Assembly: GCA_028685275.1 (NCBI GenBank)
Contig: JAQUEG010000005.1
Coordinates: 434 to 13,731, forward strand
Length of the DNA: 13,298 nucleotides
Origin: Bacilli bacterium
Lineage (GTDB): Bacteria; Bacillota_I; Bacilli_A; RF39; UBA660
Reading direction: 5' to 3'
Shown: piece by piece, positions 1 to 7,456 of the stretch
How the letters are laid out: each line of letters starts with the position of its first letter
How positions within the stretch are numbered: position 1 is the stretch's first letter
Made by a program: the position numbers and the translations under genes
The notes under the pieces: generated by a model
Seen by the model: only the letters and a program-made list of their open reading frames with translations
Database searches by the model: none
What the model was told of the DNA's origin: nothing

Positions 1-137
1 GGGAAATGCCCTCCACAGAAGTGGCACATACCCAGGGCTACACGATTTTTCCACCAACGGCTCTCGCGCAGTTCTCTCGATTTTTCCCGTTCCCGTTTGA
101 TATCAGTTTCGCTGATTTCGAGTATGAAGTGATCCAT
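1..137 (-). CDS. HNH endonuclease-like protein, N-terminal fragment (foreign sequence)
   Basis: Read on the minus strand from an ATG at 137-135, the frame is open for 45 codons to the window edge. It begins MDHFILEISETDIKRERE, continues with a basic stretch containing RESRWW, and ends in a CxxC pair (Cys-His-Phe-Cys) followed by GGHFP. I recognise this as the N-terminus of a small HNH endonuclease family common in Desulfobacterota-type bacteria. The CxxC would be half of its zinc site, and the HNH core would lie beyond the edge. The segment has about half G+C, against well under a third in the rest of the window. It abuts infB in the middle of that essential gene. No ribosome binding site precedes the ATG. 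The family call is from memory and the foreign origin is inferred from composition and context. Confidence 0.6.
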   Translation of the reverse strand, partial: MDHFILEISETDIKREREKSRELRESRWWKNRVALGMCHFCGGHF

Positions 138-142
138 TATGT

Positions 143-754
143 TATAAAGAGATTAATGTTATTATAAAAACTGACGTTAAAGGTAGTGAGGAAGCGCTTT
201 GCAAAGCATTAGAACAAATGCAAGTTGATGATATAAAAATTAATATTATTCGTAGTGGTACGGGAACAATAACTGAAAGTGATATTGTTTTGGCTAATGC
301 TTCAGATGCTATTATTATTGGTTTTAATGTTCGACCTAATGCAAAAACGATGGAAATCGGCAAAGAATATAATGTTGATATTAGATTATATAATGTAATT
401 TATAAAGTTATTGAAGAATTAGAAGCAGCGATGAAAGGAATGCTTGAACCAATATATGAAGAAAAAGTGTTAGGGCAAGCTGAAGTCCGCAAATTATTTA
501 AATTTTCGAAAACCGGAACTATTGCTGGTTGCTATGTAGTTGATGGAATTATAAAAATGGATGCAAAAGCTAGGGTTGTTCGCGATGGAATCGTAATTTA
601 TGATGGTAATATCAATTCAGTGCAAAGAGAAAAAGATAGTGTGAAAGAAGTGAAAAAGGGAATAGAATGTGGTATTACAATTGAAAATTATAATGATATA
701 AAAGAGCAAGATGTAATTGAAGCTTATGAAATAATAGAAATAAAGAAGGGATAA
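143..754 (+). CDS. infB: Translation initiation factor IF-2, C-terminal part only
   Basis: This is the 3' end of the gene for the GTPase that delivers fMet-tRNA to the 30S subunit during initiation. Homology to IF-2 starts near base 146 with KEINVIIKTDVKGS, which opens the third structural domain. It continues through ITESDIVLANAS, IIGFNVRPNA and EELEAAMKGMLEP into the C-terminal fMet-tRNA-binding domain (GTIAGCYVVDG and INSVQREKD). The G domain and everything upstream are missing. The frame is open back to about base 128, but that part does not look like IF-2. An internal ATG at 218 is not the start. The gene stops one base before rbfA, whose ribosome binding site lies inside the infB end. 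The truncation is best explained by the sequence join at about 135-146, not by a real deletion. Confidence 0.95.
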   Translation, partial: YKEINVIIKTDVKGSEEALCKALEQMQVDDIKINIIRSGTGTITESDIVLANASDAIIIGFNVRPNAKTMEIGKEYNVDIRLYNVIYKVIEELEAAMKGMLEPIYEEKVLGQAEVRKLFKFSKTGTIAGCYVVDGIIKMDAKARVVRDGIVIYDGNINSVQREKDSVKEVKKGIECGITIENYNDIKEQDVIEAYEIIEIKKG

Positions 755-755
755 A

Positions 756-1094
756 ATGAAAGTTAAAACCGCTCGTTTAGCTACTAATTTACATAAAGAA
801 ATTAGCGATATAGTTGCTAATAAATTACGTGATGAAGATTTAAAAATGGTAACTATTACCCATGTTAAGTTATCGTCTGATTTAAGTTTTGCCAAAGTAT
901 ATTTTACTACTTTATTTGGTGATAAAAAAGAAGAAGTTATTAAAGACTTAAATAAGGCAGAACATTTTATCAAATCAGAATTATGTAAAAGAAAATTAGC
1001 GATTCGTAAAATTCCTGAGTTAAAATTTATTTATGATGAATCGATCGAACATGGACATAAAATCGAAACAATTATAAAAAAATTGCATGAATAA
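756..1094 (+). CDS. rbfA: Ribosome-binding factor A
   Basis: RbfA is a small KH-fold protein that binds the 30S subunit and helps mature the 5' end of 16S rRNA, especially in the cold. The 112-residue product has the normal family length. It shows the expected order: an N-terminal RLATNLHKEISDIV helix, the central strand pair (MVTITHVKLSSDLSFAKVYF), and the family signature RKIPELKFIYDESIEHG near residues 91-107. The ATG lies two bases after the infB stop, with a GAAGGG ribosome binding site at 745-750, so the two genes are translationally close. It is the second gene of the infB-rbfA-truB operon. Confidence 0.95.
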   Translation: MKVKTARLATNLHKEISDIVANKLRDEDLKMVTITHVKLSSDLSFAKVYFTTLFGDKKEEVIKDLNKAEHFIKSELCKRKLAIRKIPELKFIYDESIEHGHKIETIIKKLHE

Positions 1095-1123
1095 ATAATT
1101 TTAAGAGATGGTGTGATAATAAT

Positions 1124-2011
1124 ATGGAGGGTATTATTCCAATTAACAAACCAAAAGGTTATACTAGTCGTGATGTTGTTAATGAAGTAAGTAAAATATT
1201 GAATATTAAAAAAATTGGTCATACTGGAACGTTAGATCCTATAGCTACGGGTGTATTAGTGTTATGTATGGGCAAAGCTACTAAGATTAGTTCATTTATT
1301 ACGGCTTTGGATAAATGTTATCAAACTGAAATTTTATTAGGCGTGGAAACAGATACTCTTGATATAACTGGTAATATCATTAAGAAAGACAAAATTCCAT
1401 CATTAACAGAAAAAGATATTAAAACCGTATTATTATCATTTGTTGGGGAGATTGAACAAGAGGTTCCACTTTATAGTGCAGTTAAGGTAAAAGGGAAAAA
1501 ATTATATCAATATGCAAGAGCGCAAGAAAAAGTAAAATTACCAAAGAAAAAAATAATGATTAAAGAATTGAATTTGATTGATGGCCCTGTTAAAGTAAAG
1601 GATGGAATTAAATTTAAGATTGAATGTAAAGTTTCTAAAGGAACATATATTCGCAGTTTAATTAGAGATATTGGTTATTGTTTAGGTACTGTTGCTACAA
1701 TGACTTCATTAATAAGAACTAAACAAGGGCAGTATGAATTATCTGATTGTTATACGTTAGATGATCTAAGAAAAAGTAATTTTAAAATTATTAGCATTAA
1801 GGATGCACTTTTACATTTACCAATAATAAAAATTAATGCTGAACTAAGTAATAAAATAAGGAATGGCGCAATTGTTGAACGTTTTTTTGAAACTGAAAAA
1901 GCAGTTATTTTAGATTTAGATGATAATGTACTTGCTATATATCAAATTGATTCTAAAGATAGTAATAAAGTTAGACCATATCAAATGATTTTTTCTAAGC
2001 ATAATACTTGA
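1124..2011 (+). CDS. truB: tRNA pseudouridine-55 synthase TruB
   Basis: TruB converts U55 of the T-loop of tRNAs to pseudouridine and also acts as a tRNA folding chaperone. The 295-residue protein begins with the standard GIIPINKPKGYTSRDVV. The catalytic motif GHTGTLDPIATGVL follows, with Asp38 the nucleophile. KVKGKKLYQYAR and KCYQTEILLGVETDTLDITG are further family blocks, and SKGTYIRSLIRDIG near residue 180 closes the catalytic domain. The last ~70 residues are a PUA-like RNA-binding tail. It follows rbfA after 29 bases. The ribosome binding site is weak (AAGAGATGG, 1103-1111) and rather far from the ATG, but the start is fixed by homology. The stop is TGA, showing that TGA is a real stop codon here. 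In Bacillus the next gene would be ribF, which is absent. Confidence 0.95.
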   Translation: MEGIIPINKPKGYTSRDVVNEVSKILNIKKIGHTGTLDPIATGVLVLCMGKATKISSFITALDKCYQTEILLGVETDTLDITGNIIKKDKIPSLTEKDIKTVLLSFVGEIEQEVPLYSAVKVKGKKLYQYARAQEKVKLPKKKIMIKELNLIDGPVKVKDGIKFKIECKVSKGTYIRSLIRDIGYCLGTVATMTSLIRTKQGQYELSDCYTLDDLRKSNFKIISIKDALLHLPIIKINAELSNKIRNGAIVERFFETEKAVILDLDDNVLAIYQIDSKDSNKVRPYQMIFSKHNT

Positions 2012-2036
2012 TTTATCATAAAATATGATGTATAGT
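2008..2036 (+). promoter_or_regulatory. Sigma-A-type promoter for rpsO
   Basis: TTGATT (2008-2013) is followed after exactly 17 bases by TATAGT (2031-2036). The predicted start near 2043 falls just before the leader hairpin at 2047. The -35 overlaps the end of truB. Confidence 0.6.
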
Positions 2037-2046
2037 AATATTGCAT

Positions 2047-2093
2047 ACCTAATCTTGGTGATTGATTAATCCGACTTTCACTAGGGTTGAGGT
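2047..2093 (+). promoter_or_regulatory. Candidate S15 autoregulatory leader hairpin
   Basis: The segment folds into one long hairpin. Bases 2047-2050 pair with 2090-2093, then, past a bulged G2089, 2051-2061 pair with 2078-2088. A 16-base loop (2062-2077) remains. Within the stem, C2054-G2085 is flanked by U2053-G2086 and U2055-G2084 wobbles, giving the adjacent G-U/G-C pairs that S15 recognises in 16S rRNA. It lies between the rpsO promoter and its ribosome binding site at 2101-2110. Known family behaviour is that S15 represses its own translation by binding such leaders; the role here is inferred. Confidence 0.5.
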
Positions 2094-2115
2094 GAATAAT
2101 AAAAGGAGGATTATA

Positions 2116-2385
2116 ATGTCATTAAAAAATGAAGAAAAGAAGAAGTTAATTGAAAAATATGCACAGTCAGAAAATGATACGGGTTCACCGGAAGTGCAAA
2201 TTGCCATTTTAACAGAAGAAATTAATCGTTTAACGGAACATTTGAAAGAACATATACACGACTATCATTCGAAAAGAGGTTTATTAATAAAAGTTGGAAG
2301 ACGTCGTAATTTATTAAATTATTTATTAAAAACTGATGTTAAAAGATATCGTGAAATAATTAAAAAATTAAAATTAAGAAAGTAG
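2116..2385 (+). CDS. rpsO: 30S ribosomal protein S15
   Basis: S15 is a primary binder of the 16S rRNA central domain and forms an intersubunit bridge. The start at 2116 follows a strong AAAAGGAGGA ribosome binding site (2101-2110) and gives the exact family length of 89 residues. An in-frame ATG at 2062 lies inside the leader hairpin and is not used. Signatures are [16 protein letters not shown] (residues 20-35), [25 protein letters not shown] (His44 onward; the loop that grips helix 22) and a lysine-rich C-terminus. The gene has its own promoter and leader and is followed at once by a terminator, so it can be expressed apart from both truB and pnp. Confidence 0.97.
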   Translation: MSLKNEEKKKLIEKYAQSENDTGSPEVQIAILTEEINRLTEHLKEHIHDYHSKRGLLIKVGRRRNLLNYLLKTDVKRYREIIKKLKLRK

Positions 2386-2411
2386 GCACTAATTTTTGGT
2401 GTCTTTTTTTT
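2384..2411 (+). terminator. Intrinsic terminator after rpsO
   Basis: AGGCACT (2384-2390) pairs with GGTGTCT (2398-2404), with two G-U pairs and a 7-base loop, followed by a T run. The stem begins inside the rpsO stop codon. Some read-through into pnp is expected because pnp has no obvious promoter of its own in the short gap. Confidence 0.85.
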
Positions 2412-2426
2412 AGAAAAGAGGTAGTT

Positions 2427-4526
2427 ATGCAAAAAAAAATATACGAATTAAATTTTTATGGACGTAAAATAATAGTAGAAATTGGTGAATTAGCAAAACA
2501 AACAGATGGTGCTGTTTTAGTTAGATATGGGGATACTGCAGTATTATCAACTGTAGTAATGGCAAAGAAAAAAGCCGATACTGATTTTTTTCCTTTGACT
2601 GTTGTTTATAATGAAAAACTATATGCAGTTGGAAAAATTCCAGGTGGTTTTATTAAAAGAGAAGGTCGCCCAACAGAAAACGCTACATTAGCAGCTCGTT
2701 TAATTGATCGACCACTTCGCCCTTTATTTGAAGATGGATTTCGTAATGAAGTTCAAGTAATTAATACAGTGTTTTCGGTTGACCAAGATAATGCTCCCGA
2801 AGTAATGGCTTTATTAGGCTCTTCTTTAGCTTTGTCAATTAGTCAAATTCCTTTTGCTGGCCCAGTGGGAGGAGTAGTAGTTGGTAAAGTTAATGGGGAA
2901 TTAATTATTAATCCAACAGCTAAACAAAGTGAACAAAGTGATATTAATTTAATTATTGCTGGCACGATGGATGCTGTTAATATGGTTGAAGGAGAAGGAA
3001 ATGAAATATCTGAACAAGATGTTTTAGAAGCAATTAATTTTGGCCATGAAGCAATTAAAAAATTAACAAGTTTTCAACAAGAAATTATTGCCGAAATCGG
3101 AGCATCAAAAGTTGAATGTGACATTGTTACAATTGATCCTAAATTAGAAAAAGAGTTAATAAAAAAATATCAATCAAAAATGATTAAAGCTATCCAAATA
3201 AAAGATAAATTAGAGCGTTATACGGCAATTGAAAAATTAAAGCAAGAAGTAATTAGTGAATATGAAGAAAAGGTTAATAATTTTGATGCAACTGATGAAG
3301 AATTAAAACAAGTAACTATGATTTTAGATAAAATGGAATATAAAGAAGTACGTAGATTAATTACAGAAGAGAAAATTAGACCTGACGGACGCAAAGTTGA
3401 TGAGATTAGACCATTATCATCAGCAGTGGATATCTTTGCTCGTACTCATGGTTCGGCCTTATTTACTCGCGGTCAAACACAAGCTTTAAGTGTAACTACT
3501 TTAGGAGCTATAGGTGAACATCAAATTTTAGATGGCTTAGGGGTAGAAGAAGGGAAAAGATTTATGCATCATTATAATTTCCCCCACTTTAGTGTTGGCG
3601 AAACAGGTCGTTATGGTCCGCCAAATCGTCGAGAAATCGGTCATGGTGCATTAGGTGAAAAAGCTTTATTACAAGTTTTACCTACCGAAGAAGAATTCCC
3701 TTATACAATTAGAGTAGTATCAGAAATATTAGAAAGCAATGGTTCTAGTAGTCAAGCTAGTATATGCGCTGGTTGTATGTCATTAATGGCAGCAGGGGTT
3801 CCTATTAAAGCACCAATTGCTGGTATTGCTATGGGCCTTATTAGTGATGGAAAAAATTATACCATTCTAACTGATATTCAAGGGATGGAAGATCATTTAG
3901 GAGATATGGATTTTAAAGTAGCGGGAACTAGAAAAGGTATTTGCGCTTTACAAATGGATATAAAAATTAAAGGTATTACCTCACAAATTATTACTGAAGC
4001 TTTAGAGCAAGCTAATATTGGACGTATGCAAATTCTTGATAATATGGAAGTAGCAATTAAAGAACCACGTTTAGAATTAAGTCCATATGCGCCTAAAATA
4101 AAACAACTGAAGATTAAACCATCTAAGATAAAAGATGTAATTGGGCGTGGTGGTGAAACAATTACCAAAATTATTGAAGAATGTGATGATGTAAAAATTG
4201 ATATCGATGATGATGGACGTGTTGTTATATATCATTCTGATTATAAAACGATTGATAAAGCAGTAGCGATAATTGAAAATATTGTAAGAGAAGTAGAAGA
4301 TGGGAAAATATATACAGGAAAAGTAGTAAAAATAGAAGATTTTGGTTGTTTTGTTGAATTATGGCCAGGATGCGAAGGATTAGTCCATATTTCTCATTTA
4401 TCAGATAAACATGTAAAAAAGACAGAAGATGTGGTTAAATTAGGTGATGATATTGTTGTAAAAGCACTTGGTTATGATAAAAAGGGCCGTTTAAATTTAT
4501 CACGTAAAGAAGCAAACACAAAGTAA
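2427..4526 (+). CDS. pnp: Polyribonucleotide nucleotidyltransferase (PNPase)
   Basis: PNPase degrades RNA 3' to 5' by phosphorolysis, releasing nucleoside diphosphates, and works as a trimer in mRNA decay. The 699-residue length is normal. Domain order is: first RNase PH domain (to about residue 140, with [12 protein letters not shown] and [11 protein letters not shown]), a helical linker, second RNase PH domain from about 310 ([28 protein letters not shown]), KH domain (GRGG loop at 573-576) and S1 domain from about 622 ([15 protein letters not shown]). The active-site acidic residues Asp483, Asp493 and Asp495 are present in [23 protein letters not shown] ribosome binding site precedes the ATG. 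Pairing with rpsO upstream is the conserved arrangement in most bacteria. In many species PNPase autoregulates by cutting its leader; no clear processing stem is visible apart from the rpsO terminator. Confidence 0.97.
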   Translation: MQKKIYELNFYGRKIIVEIGELAKQTDGAVLVRYGDTAVLSTVVMAKKKADTDFFPLTVVYNEKLYAVGKIPGGFIKREGRPTENATLAARLIDRPLRPLFEDGFRNEVQVINTVFSVDQDNAPEVMALLGSSLALSISQIPFAGPVGGVVVGKVNGELIINPTAKQSEQSDINLIIAGTMDAVNMVEGEGNEISEQDVLEAINFGHEAIKKLTSFQQEIIAEIGASKVECDIVTIDPKLEKELIKKYQSKMIKAIQIKDKLERYTAIEKLKQEVISEYEEKVNNFDATDEELKQVTMILDKMEYKEVRRLITEEKIRPDGRKVDEIRPLSSAVDIFARTHGSALFTRGQTQALSVTTLGAIGEHQILDGLGVEEGKRFMHHYNFPHFSVGETGRYGPPNRREIGHGALGEKALLQVLPTEEEFPYTIRVVSEILESNGSSSQASICAGCMSLMAAGVPIKAPIAGIAMGLISDGKNYTILTDIQGMEDHLGDMDFKVAGTRKGICALQMDIKIKGITSQIITEALEQANIGRMQILDNMEVAIKEPRLELSPYAPKIKQLKIKPSKIKDVIGRGGETITKIIEECDDVKIDIDDDGRVVIYHSDYKTIDKAVAIIENIVREVEDGKIYTGKVVKIEDFGCFVELWPGCEGLVHISHLSDKHVKKTEDVVKLGDDIVVKALGYDKKGRLNLSRKEANTK

Positions 4527-4534
4527 AAAAAATG

Positions 4535-4557
4535 AACGCTCGTCTGGGCGTTTTTTT
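4535..4557 (+). terminator. Intrinsic terminator after pnp
   Basis: AACGCTC (4535-4541) pairs with GGGCGTT (4546-4552) around a GTCT loop, followed by seven T. It closes the infB-to-pnp cluster. Confidence 0.9.
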
Positions 4558-4615
4558 ATTTTAATAATATATATTGGTATAAATTAATAAAATAAAATAA
4601 AATATAGTTAATTTA

Positions 4616-4644
4616 TTGACCTCTAAAGGATACAATGATATATT
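4616..4644 (+). promoter_or_regulatory. Sigma-A-type promoter upstream of the gpsA leader region
   Basis: TTGACC (4616-4621), a 17-base spacer and TATATT (4639-4644) form a good promoter. Its predicted start near 4651 lies about 166 bases before gpsA. A large hairpin with a T tail sits between it and the gene. Confidence 0.6.
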
Positions 4645-4650
4645 TGGCAT

Positions 4651-4757
4651 AAAACAAATAATAATAAAGGTAGGTAATAACGGAGACATATGTTTTAATT
4701 ACTTTTAATATTTGTGCTAATTGTATAACATTAAAAGCAATTATATATGTCTTTTTA
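4651..4757 (+). ncRNA. Candidate ~105-nt RNA ending in a large hairpin terminator
   Basis: Downstream of the promoter at 4616-4644 the sequence folds as nested stems. AGACATAT (4684-4691) pairs perfectly with 4745-4752. Bases 4696-4700 pair with 4739-4743. CTTTTAAT (4702-4709) pairs perfectly with 4730-4737. A T-rich tract (4752-4761) follows, so transcripts would probably end near 4757. The single-stranded 5' part (4651-4683) is A-rich. No convincing reading frame lies within it. It could be a free-standing small RNA or an attenuator/riboswitch-like leader of gpsA. I do not recognise the family. The whole intergenic stretch 4527-4816 otherwise contains only the two promoters. Confidence 0.4.
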
Positions 4758-4759
4758 TT

Positions 4760-4788
4760 TTGACAACATGAGGGTAGTATGATACTAT
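4760..4788 (+). promoter_or_regulatory. Sigma-A-type promoter for gpsA
   Basis: TTGACA (4760-4765), 17-base spacer and TACTAT (4783-4788). The predicted start near 4795 leaves a short leader. The -35 box overlaps the T tail of the upstream hairpin terminator. Confidence 0.7.
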
Positions 4789-4816
4789 TTACTTATTAAT
4801 AATAATGGAGGCTAAA

Positions 4817-5827
4817 ATGAATAATAAAGTGACTATTATAGGAGCAGGTAGTTTTGGTTCCGCTATTGCGCAGGTTTTTTCTGATAAAAATATGGAAGTA
4901 ATGATATATACTACTAAACAAAAACAAGAATTAGAAATAAATGAAAATCATACTAATAAATATTATTTTTCACATCTTGTATTTACGAATAGAGTTCATG
5001 CTACTGTTTCTTTAAATGAAGCTTTATTGTTTTCTGATTTAATTATTATTGCAGTTCCAAGTGAAGCAATTAGGGAAGTTGCTAAATTAATAAATCAAGA
5101 AACTATAACACCTAAATTATTTGTTAGTGTTACTAAAGGTTTAGAACCTCATACTAATAAAATGGTCTCTGAAATTTTAGAGGAAGAAATTATTGCCGGT
5201 AATCGAAAAGGGATTGTAATTTTATCAGGGCCTTCACATGCAGAAGAAATAGTTAAACGATTTTTTACTACCTTTGTTGCTGTATCAAAAGATTTAAAAT
5301 TAAGTGAAGAGATACAACAATTATTTAGTAATGATTATATACGTGTATATACTAGTACTGATTTAATTGGGGTTCAATTAGGAGCAGCAGTGAAAAATAT
5401 TTTAGCAATTGCTAGTGGAATTGTTGCTGGTATGGGTTATGGTGATAATACAAAGGCAGCATTAATTACAAGAGGATTAGCTGAAATGGTTCGTTATGGT
5501 GTTAGTAAAGGTGCGGATATTAATACTTTTTTTGGTTTAACTGGAATTGGTGATTTAATAGTAACAGCTACCAGTTTTCATAGTCGTAATTATCAAATTG
5601 GATATAAAGTTGGTCAAGGGATGGAGCCAAAACAAGCATTATTAGAAATGAAAACAGTAGTAGAAGGAATTAGAACCACCGAAGCAGTTTATCATGATGC
5701 TAAAAGGAACTATATTGAAATGCCAATTACTGAAAGTGTGTATAAAGTCTTTTTTGATGGTTATGATCCATTGCAGATAATGGACGAAATAAAAAACCGT
5801 AAATTAAAAGCAGAACAAATTGATTAA
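4817..5827 (+). CDS. gpsA: NAD(P)-dependent glycerol-3-phosphate dehydrogenase
   Basis: GpsA reduces dihydroxyacetone phosphate to sn-glycerol-3-phosphate, the backbone of phospholipids and lipoteichoic acid. With the start at 4817 (MNNKVTIIGAGSFG) the protein has 336 residues, the usual length. An in-frame ATG at 4805 is rejected because it overlaps the ribosome binding site TGGAGG (4806-4811). The Rossmann loop GAGSFG is at residues 9-14. The substrate-side signature GAAVKNILAIASGI contains the catalytic Lys193, and GLTGIGDLIVTATSFHSRN lies further on, as in the family. The gene is alone between its own promoter and the promoter of the next unit. No clear terminator follows it, so some read-through into the lipoprotein gene is possible. 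Confidence 0.96.
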   Translation: MNNKVTIIGAGSFGSAIAQVFSDKNMEVMIYTTKQKQELEINENHTNKYYFSHLVFTNRVHATVSLNEALLFSDLIIIAVPSEAIREVAKLINQETITPKLFVSVTKGLEPHTNKMVSEILEEEIIAGNRKGIVILSGPSHAEEIVKRFFTTFVAVSKDLKLSEEIQQLFSNDYIRVYTSTDLIGVQLGAAVKNILAIASGIVAGMGYGDNTKAALITRGLAEMVRYGVSKGADINTFFGLTGIGDLIVTATSFHSRNYQIGYKVGQGMEPKQALLEMKTVVEGIRTTEAVYHDAKRNYIEMPITESVYKVFFDGYDPLQIMDEIKNRKLKAEQID

Positions 5828-5860
5828 CAACGAATTATATGTCAATAAATATAAATTTTA

Positions 5861-5869
5861 TGATATAAT
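5861..5869 (+). promoter_or_regulatory. Extended -10 promoter for the lipoprotein-cdaA-cdaR unit
   Basis: TGATATAAT (5861-5869) is a perfect extended -10 element (TGnTATAAT). The -35 position holds only a poor match, which is usual for this class. It sits about 28 bases before the lipoprotein start. Confidence 0.55.
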
Positions 5870-5896
5870 TTAATATAGGGATGGGTTGGTGTACTA

Positions 5897-6631
5897 ATGG
5901 CAAAAATAAAAATAATTATTATTAGTTTATTAGTAATATTGATTACTGGTTGTCGAGCTGAATATCATTTAAATTTTGATTCTAATCTTAATATTGAAGA
6001 AATAATTACGATGGTTGATCGAAATGATACTATTATTAATTATGCTCCTAATGTTAATGCTTTTATTGATATAATGCTTGAAGATTTAGAAACAAGTGGT
6101 TTAGTTGATAATCGGGATATTAAAACAAATATTGGTGTTAATGAAACAACTGGAATTGGTACCGCTCATTATAATAGTTTTAATGAATATATAGAAGATA
6201 ATATTTTAATTGATAATATATTTGAGAGTATGAATATAACGAAGGATAATAATATTATAACTGTTAAATTTAAATCATTAACTGGCAAATATGAAATATT
6301 TATTGATGATGGATTGTATGCGGCATTTTTTGATGAGGCACAGTTAAAAATTAAGATTCCTTTTCAAGTATTAAATAATAATGCTGATTATTATGAAAAA
6401 GAAACCAATACTTATGTATGGGAATATAATGCTAATGTAATTGCTAAAGATGTAGATATTGTTTTTGATACTAAACAACCAATTAAAGAGAGTATTATTA
6501 CTAGTATAAAAAATTTAATTAATAATAATGGTAATTTTTCGTTGATAATGGTAATATTTATTTTATTATTTATTATTGGTATTGGTGGATTTTTTATTAT
6601 CATTAAGAATAAAGCAAATAACACAGTATAA
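5897..6631 (+). CDS. Membrane lipoprotein with C-terminal transmembrane helix, function unknown
   Basis: I do not recognise a characterised family. The N-terminus is a lipoprotein signal peptide: MAKIKII, a hydrophobic core, and the lipobox LITGC with the lipidated Cys19. The mature domain (about residues 20-205) is rich in Asn, Asp and Ile and predicted to be mostly beta-strand. A second membrane segment lies near residues 213-236 (FSLIMVIFILLFIIGIGGFF), followed by a short basic tail. The protein would therefore be held to the outer face of the membrane at both ends, with the body outside. That layout resembles LppM-type lipoproteins, but I cannot confirm this. The ribosome binding site is weak (AGGGATGGG, 5877-5885). 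It stops 15 bases before cdaA, suggesting co-transcription with the c-di-AMP genes. Confidence 0.75.
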   Translation: MAKIKIIIISLLVILITGCRAEYHLNFDSNLNIEEIITMVDRNDTIINYAPNVNAFIDIMLEDLETSGLVDNRDIKTNIGVNETTGIGTAHYNSFNEYIEDNILIDNIFESMNITKDNNIITVKFKSLTGKYEIFIDDGLYAAFFDEAQLKIKIPFQVLNNNADYYEKETNTYVWEYNANVIAKDVDIVFDTKQPIKESIITSIKNLINNNGNFSLIMVIFILLFIIGIGGFFIIIKNKANNTV

Positions 6632-6646
6632 TCCAAGGAGGTATTT

Positions 6647-7456
6647 ATGACTTTTGAATTAGTAATATCAACAATCAGAAAAATTATTGATGTTTCATTA
6701 GTATGGTTAGTTTTTTATTTTATTTTAAAAAATATTCGTAATAATGTAAAAATGACTTTATTATTTAAAGGAATGGTTTTTATTATTTTAATAAAAATCA
6801 TTAGTGATTGGTTAAATTTAGTTACTATTGGTTTATTGTTTGAATATGTAATTATGTGGGGACCATTGGCATTGATAATAATTTTCCAACCAGAAATTAG
6901 AAATGTATTAGAGCAAATAGGGAAAGGACAATTATTAGGACGCCATAAAATATTAACCGTTAGTGAACGTGAACATTTAGTTAATGAAATAGCCCAAGCG
7001 ATTGAATATTTAAAAAAAGCACGTATTGGGGCTTTGATTGTAATTGAGCGTGATGTTAGTTTGTTTGATTATATTGAACGAGCAAAAAAAATATATGCAA
7101 ATATTTCAAGTGAGTTATTAATTTCTATTTTCTTCCCAAATAATCCACTTCATGATGGAGGGATTATTATTCAAGGTGATAAAATTACATGCGCTGGTGC
7201 TGTTTTTCCAACAAGTGTTGATATGAAAATGGTGAAAAGATTAGGAACCAGACACCGTGCTGCTATTGGCATAAGTGAAGAAACGGACTGTATTGCTTTA
7301 ATTGTTTCAGAAGAAACAGGTCGTATTTCGATTGCTGTTGGTGGCGAATTAAGTTATAATTTGACTATAGAAGATGTAAAAGAAATTATTTTAGAAGAAT
7401 TACAGCCAAAAAAAGAAATACTTACTGACGATGAAATAGAGCAGGAGGATGAATAA
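6647..7456 (+). CDS. cdaA: Membrane diadenylate cyclase CdaA
   Basis: CdaA condenses two ATP into cyclic di-AMP, the second messenger that controls potassium and osmolyte uptake and cell-wall balance in Firmicutes. The 269-residue protein has three N-terminal membrane helices (about 11-30, 38-56 and 60-80). The cytosolic DAC domain follows, with FQPEIRNVLEQIGKG at its junction. Catalytic motifs are visible: NPLHDGGIII (Asp170-Gly171-Gly172, the DGA motif with Gly for Ala) and GTRHRAAIG (Arg202-His203-Arg204). An excellent ribosome binding site AAGGAGGT (6635-6642) precedes the ATG. The gene overlaps cdaR by one base (TAATG), so the two are translationally coupled. The Ala-to-Gly change is small and the enzyme is probably active. 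Confidence 0.95.
   Translation: MTFELVISTIRKIIDVSLVWLVFYFILKNIRNNVKMTLLFKGMVFIILIKIISDWLNLVTIGLLFEYVIMWGPLALIIIFQPEIRNVLEQIGKGQLLGRHKILTVSEREHLVNEIAQAIEYLKKARIGALIVIERDVSLFDYIERAKKIYANISSELLISIFFPNNPLHDGGIIIQGDKITCAGAVFPTSVDMKMVKRLGTRHRAAIGISEETDCIALIVSEETGRISIAVGGELSYNLTIEDVKEIILEELQPKKEILTDDEIEQEDE

Noticed and set aside
142..363. Minus-strand open frame of 73 codons
   Set aside because: It lies entirely antisense to the conserved infB coding sequence and has no ribosome binding site or family features.
617..973. Minus-strand open frame of 118 codons over the infB-rbfA boundary
   Set aside because: A shadow frame opposite two well-conserved genes; its hydrophobic composition comes from reversed AT-rich codons.
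2009..2011. Possible Mollicutes genetic code (TGA as Trp)
   Set aside because: truB ends normally at TGA, and tryptophans in the CotJ, L13 and other proteins are TGG, so the standard code applies.
2062..2115. N-terminal extension of S15 from an ATG at 2062
   Set aside because: The extension would be encoded by the leader hairpin. The ATG at 2116 has the strong ribosome binding site and gives the exact 89-residue family length.
3893..4168. Minus-strand open frame of 91 codons inside pnp
   Set aside because: Antisense to the second RNase PH and KH domains of PNPase, no start signals.
4805..4816. Upstream ATG for gpsA
   Set aside because: It overlaps the ribosome binding site of the start at 4817 and adds only four residues not seen in the family.
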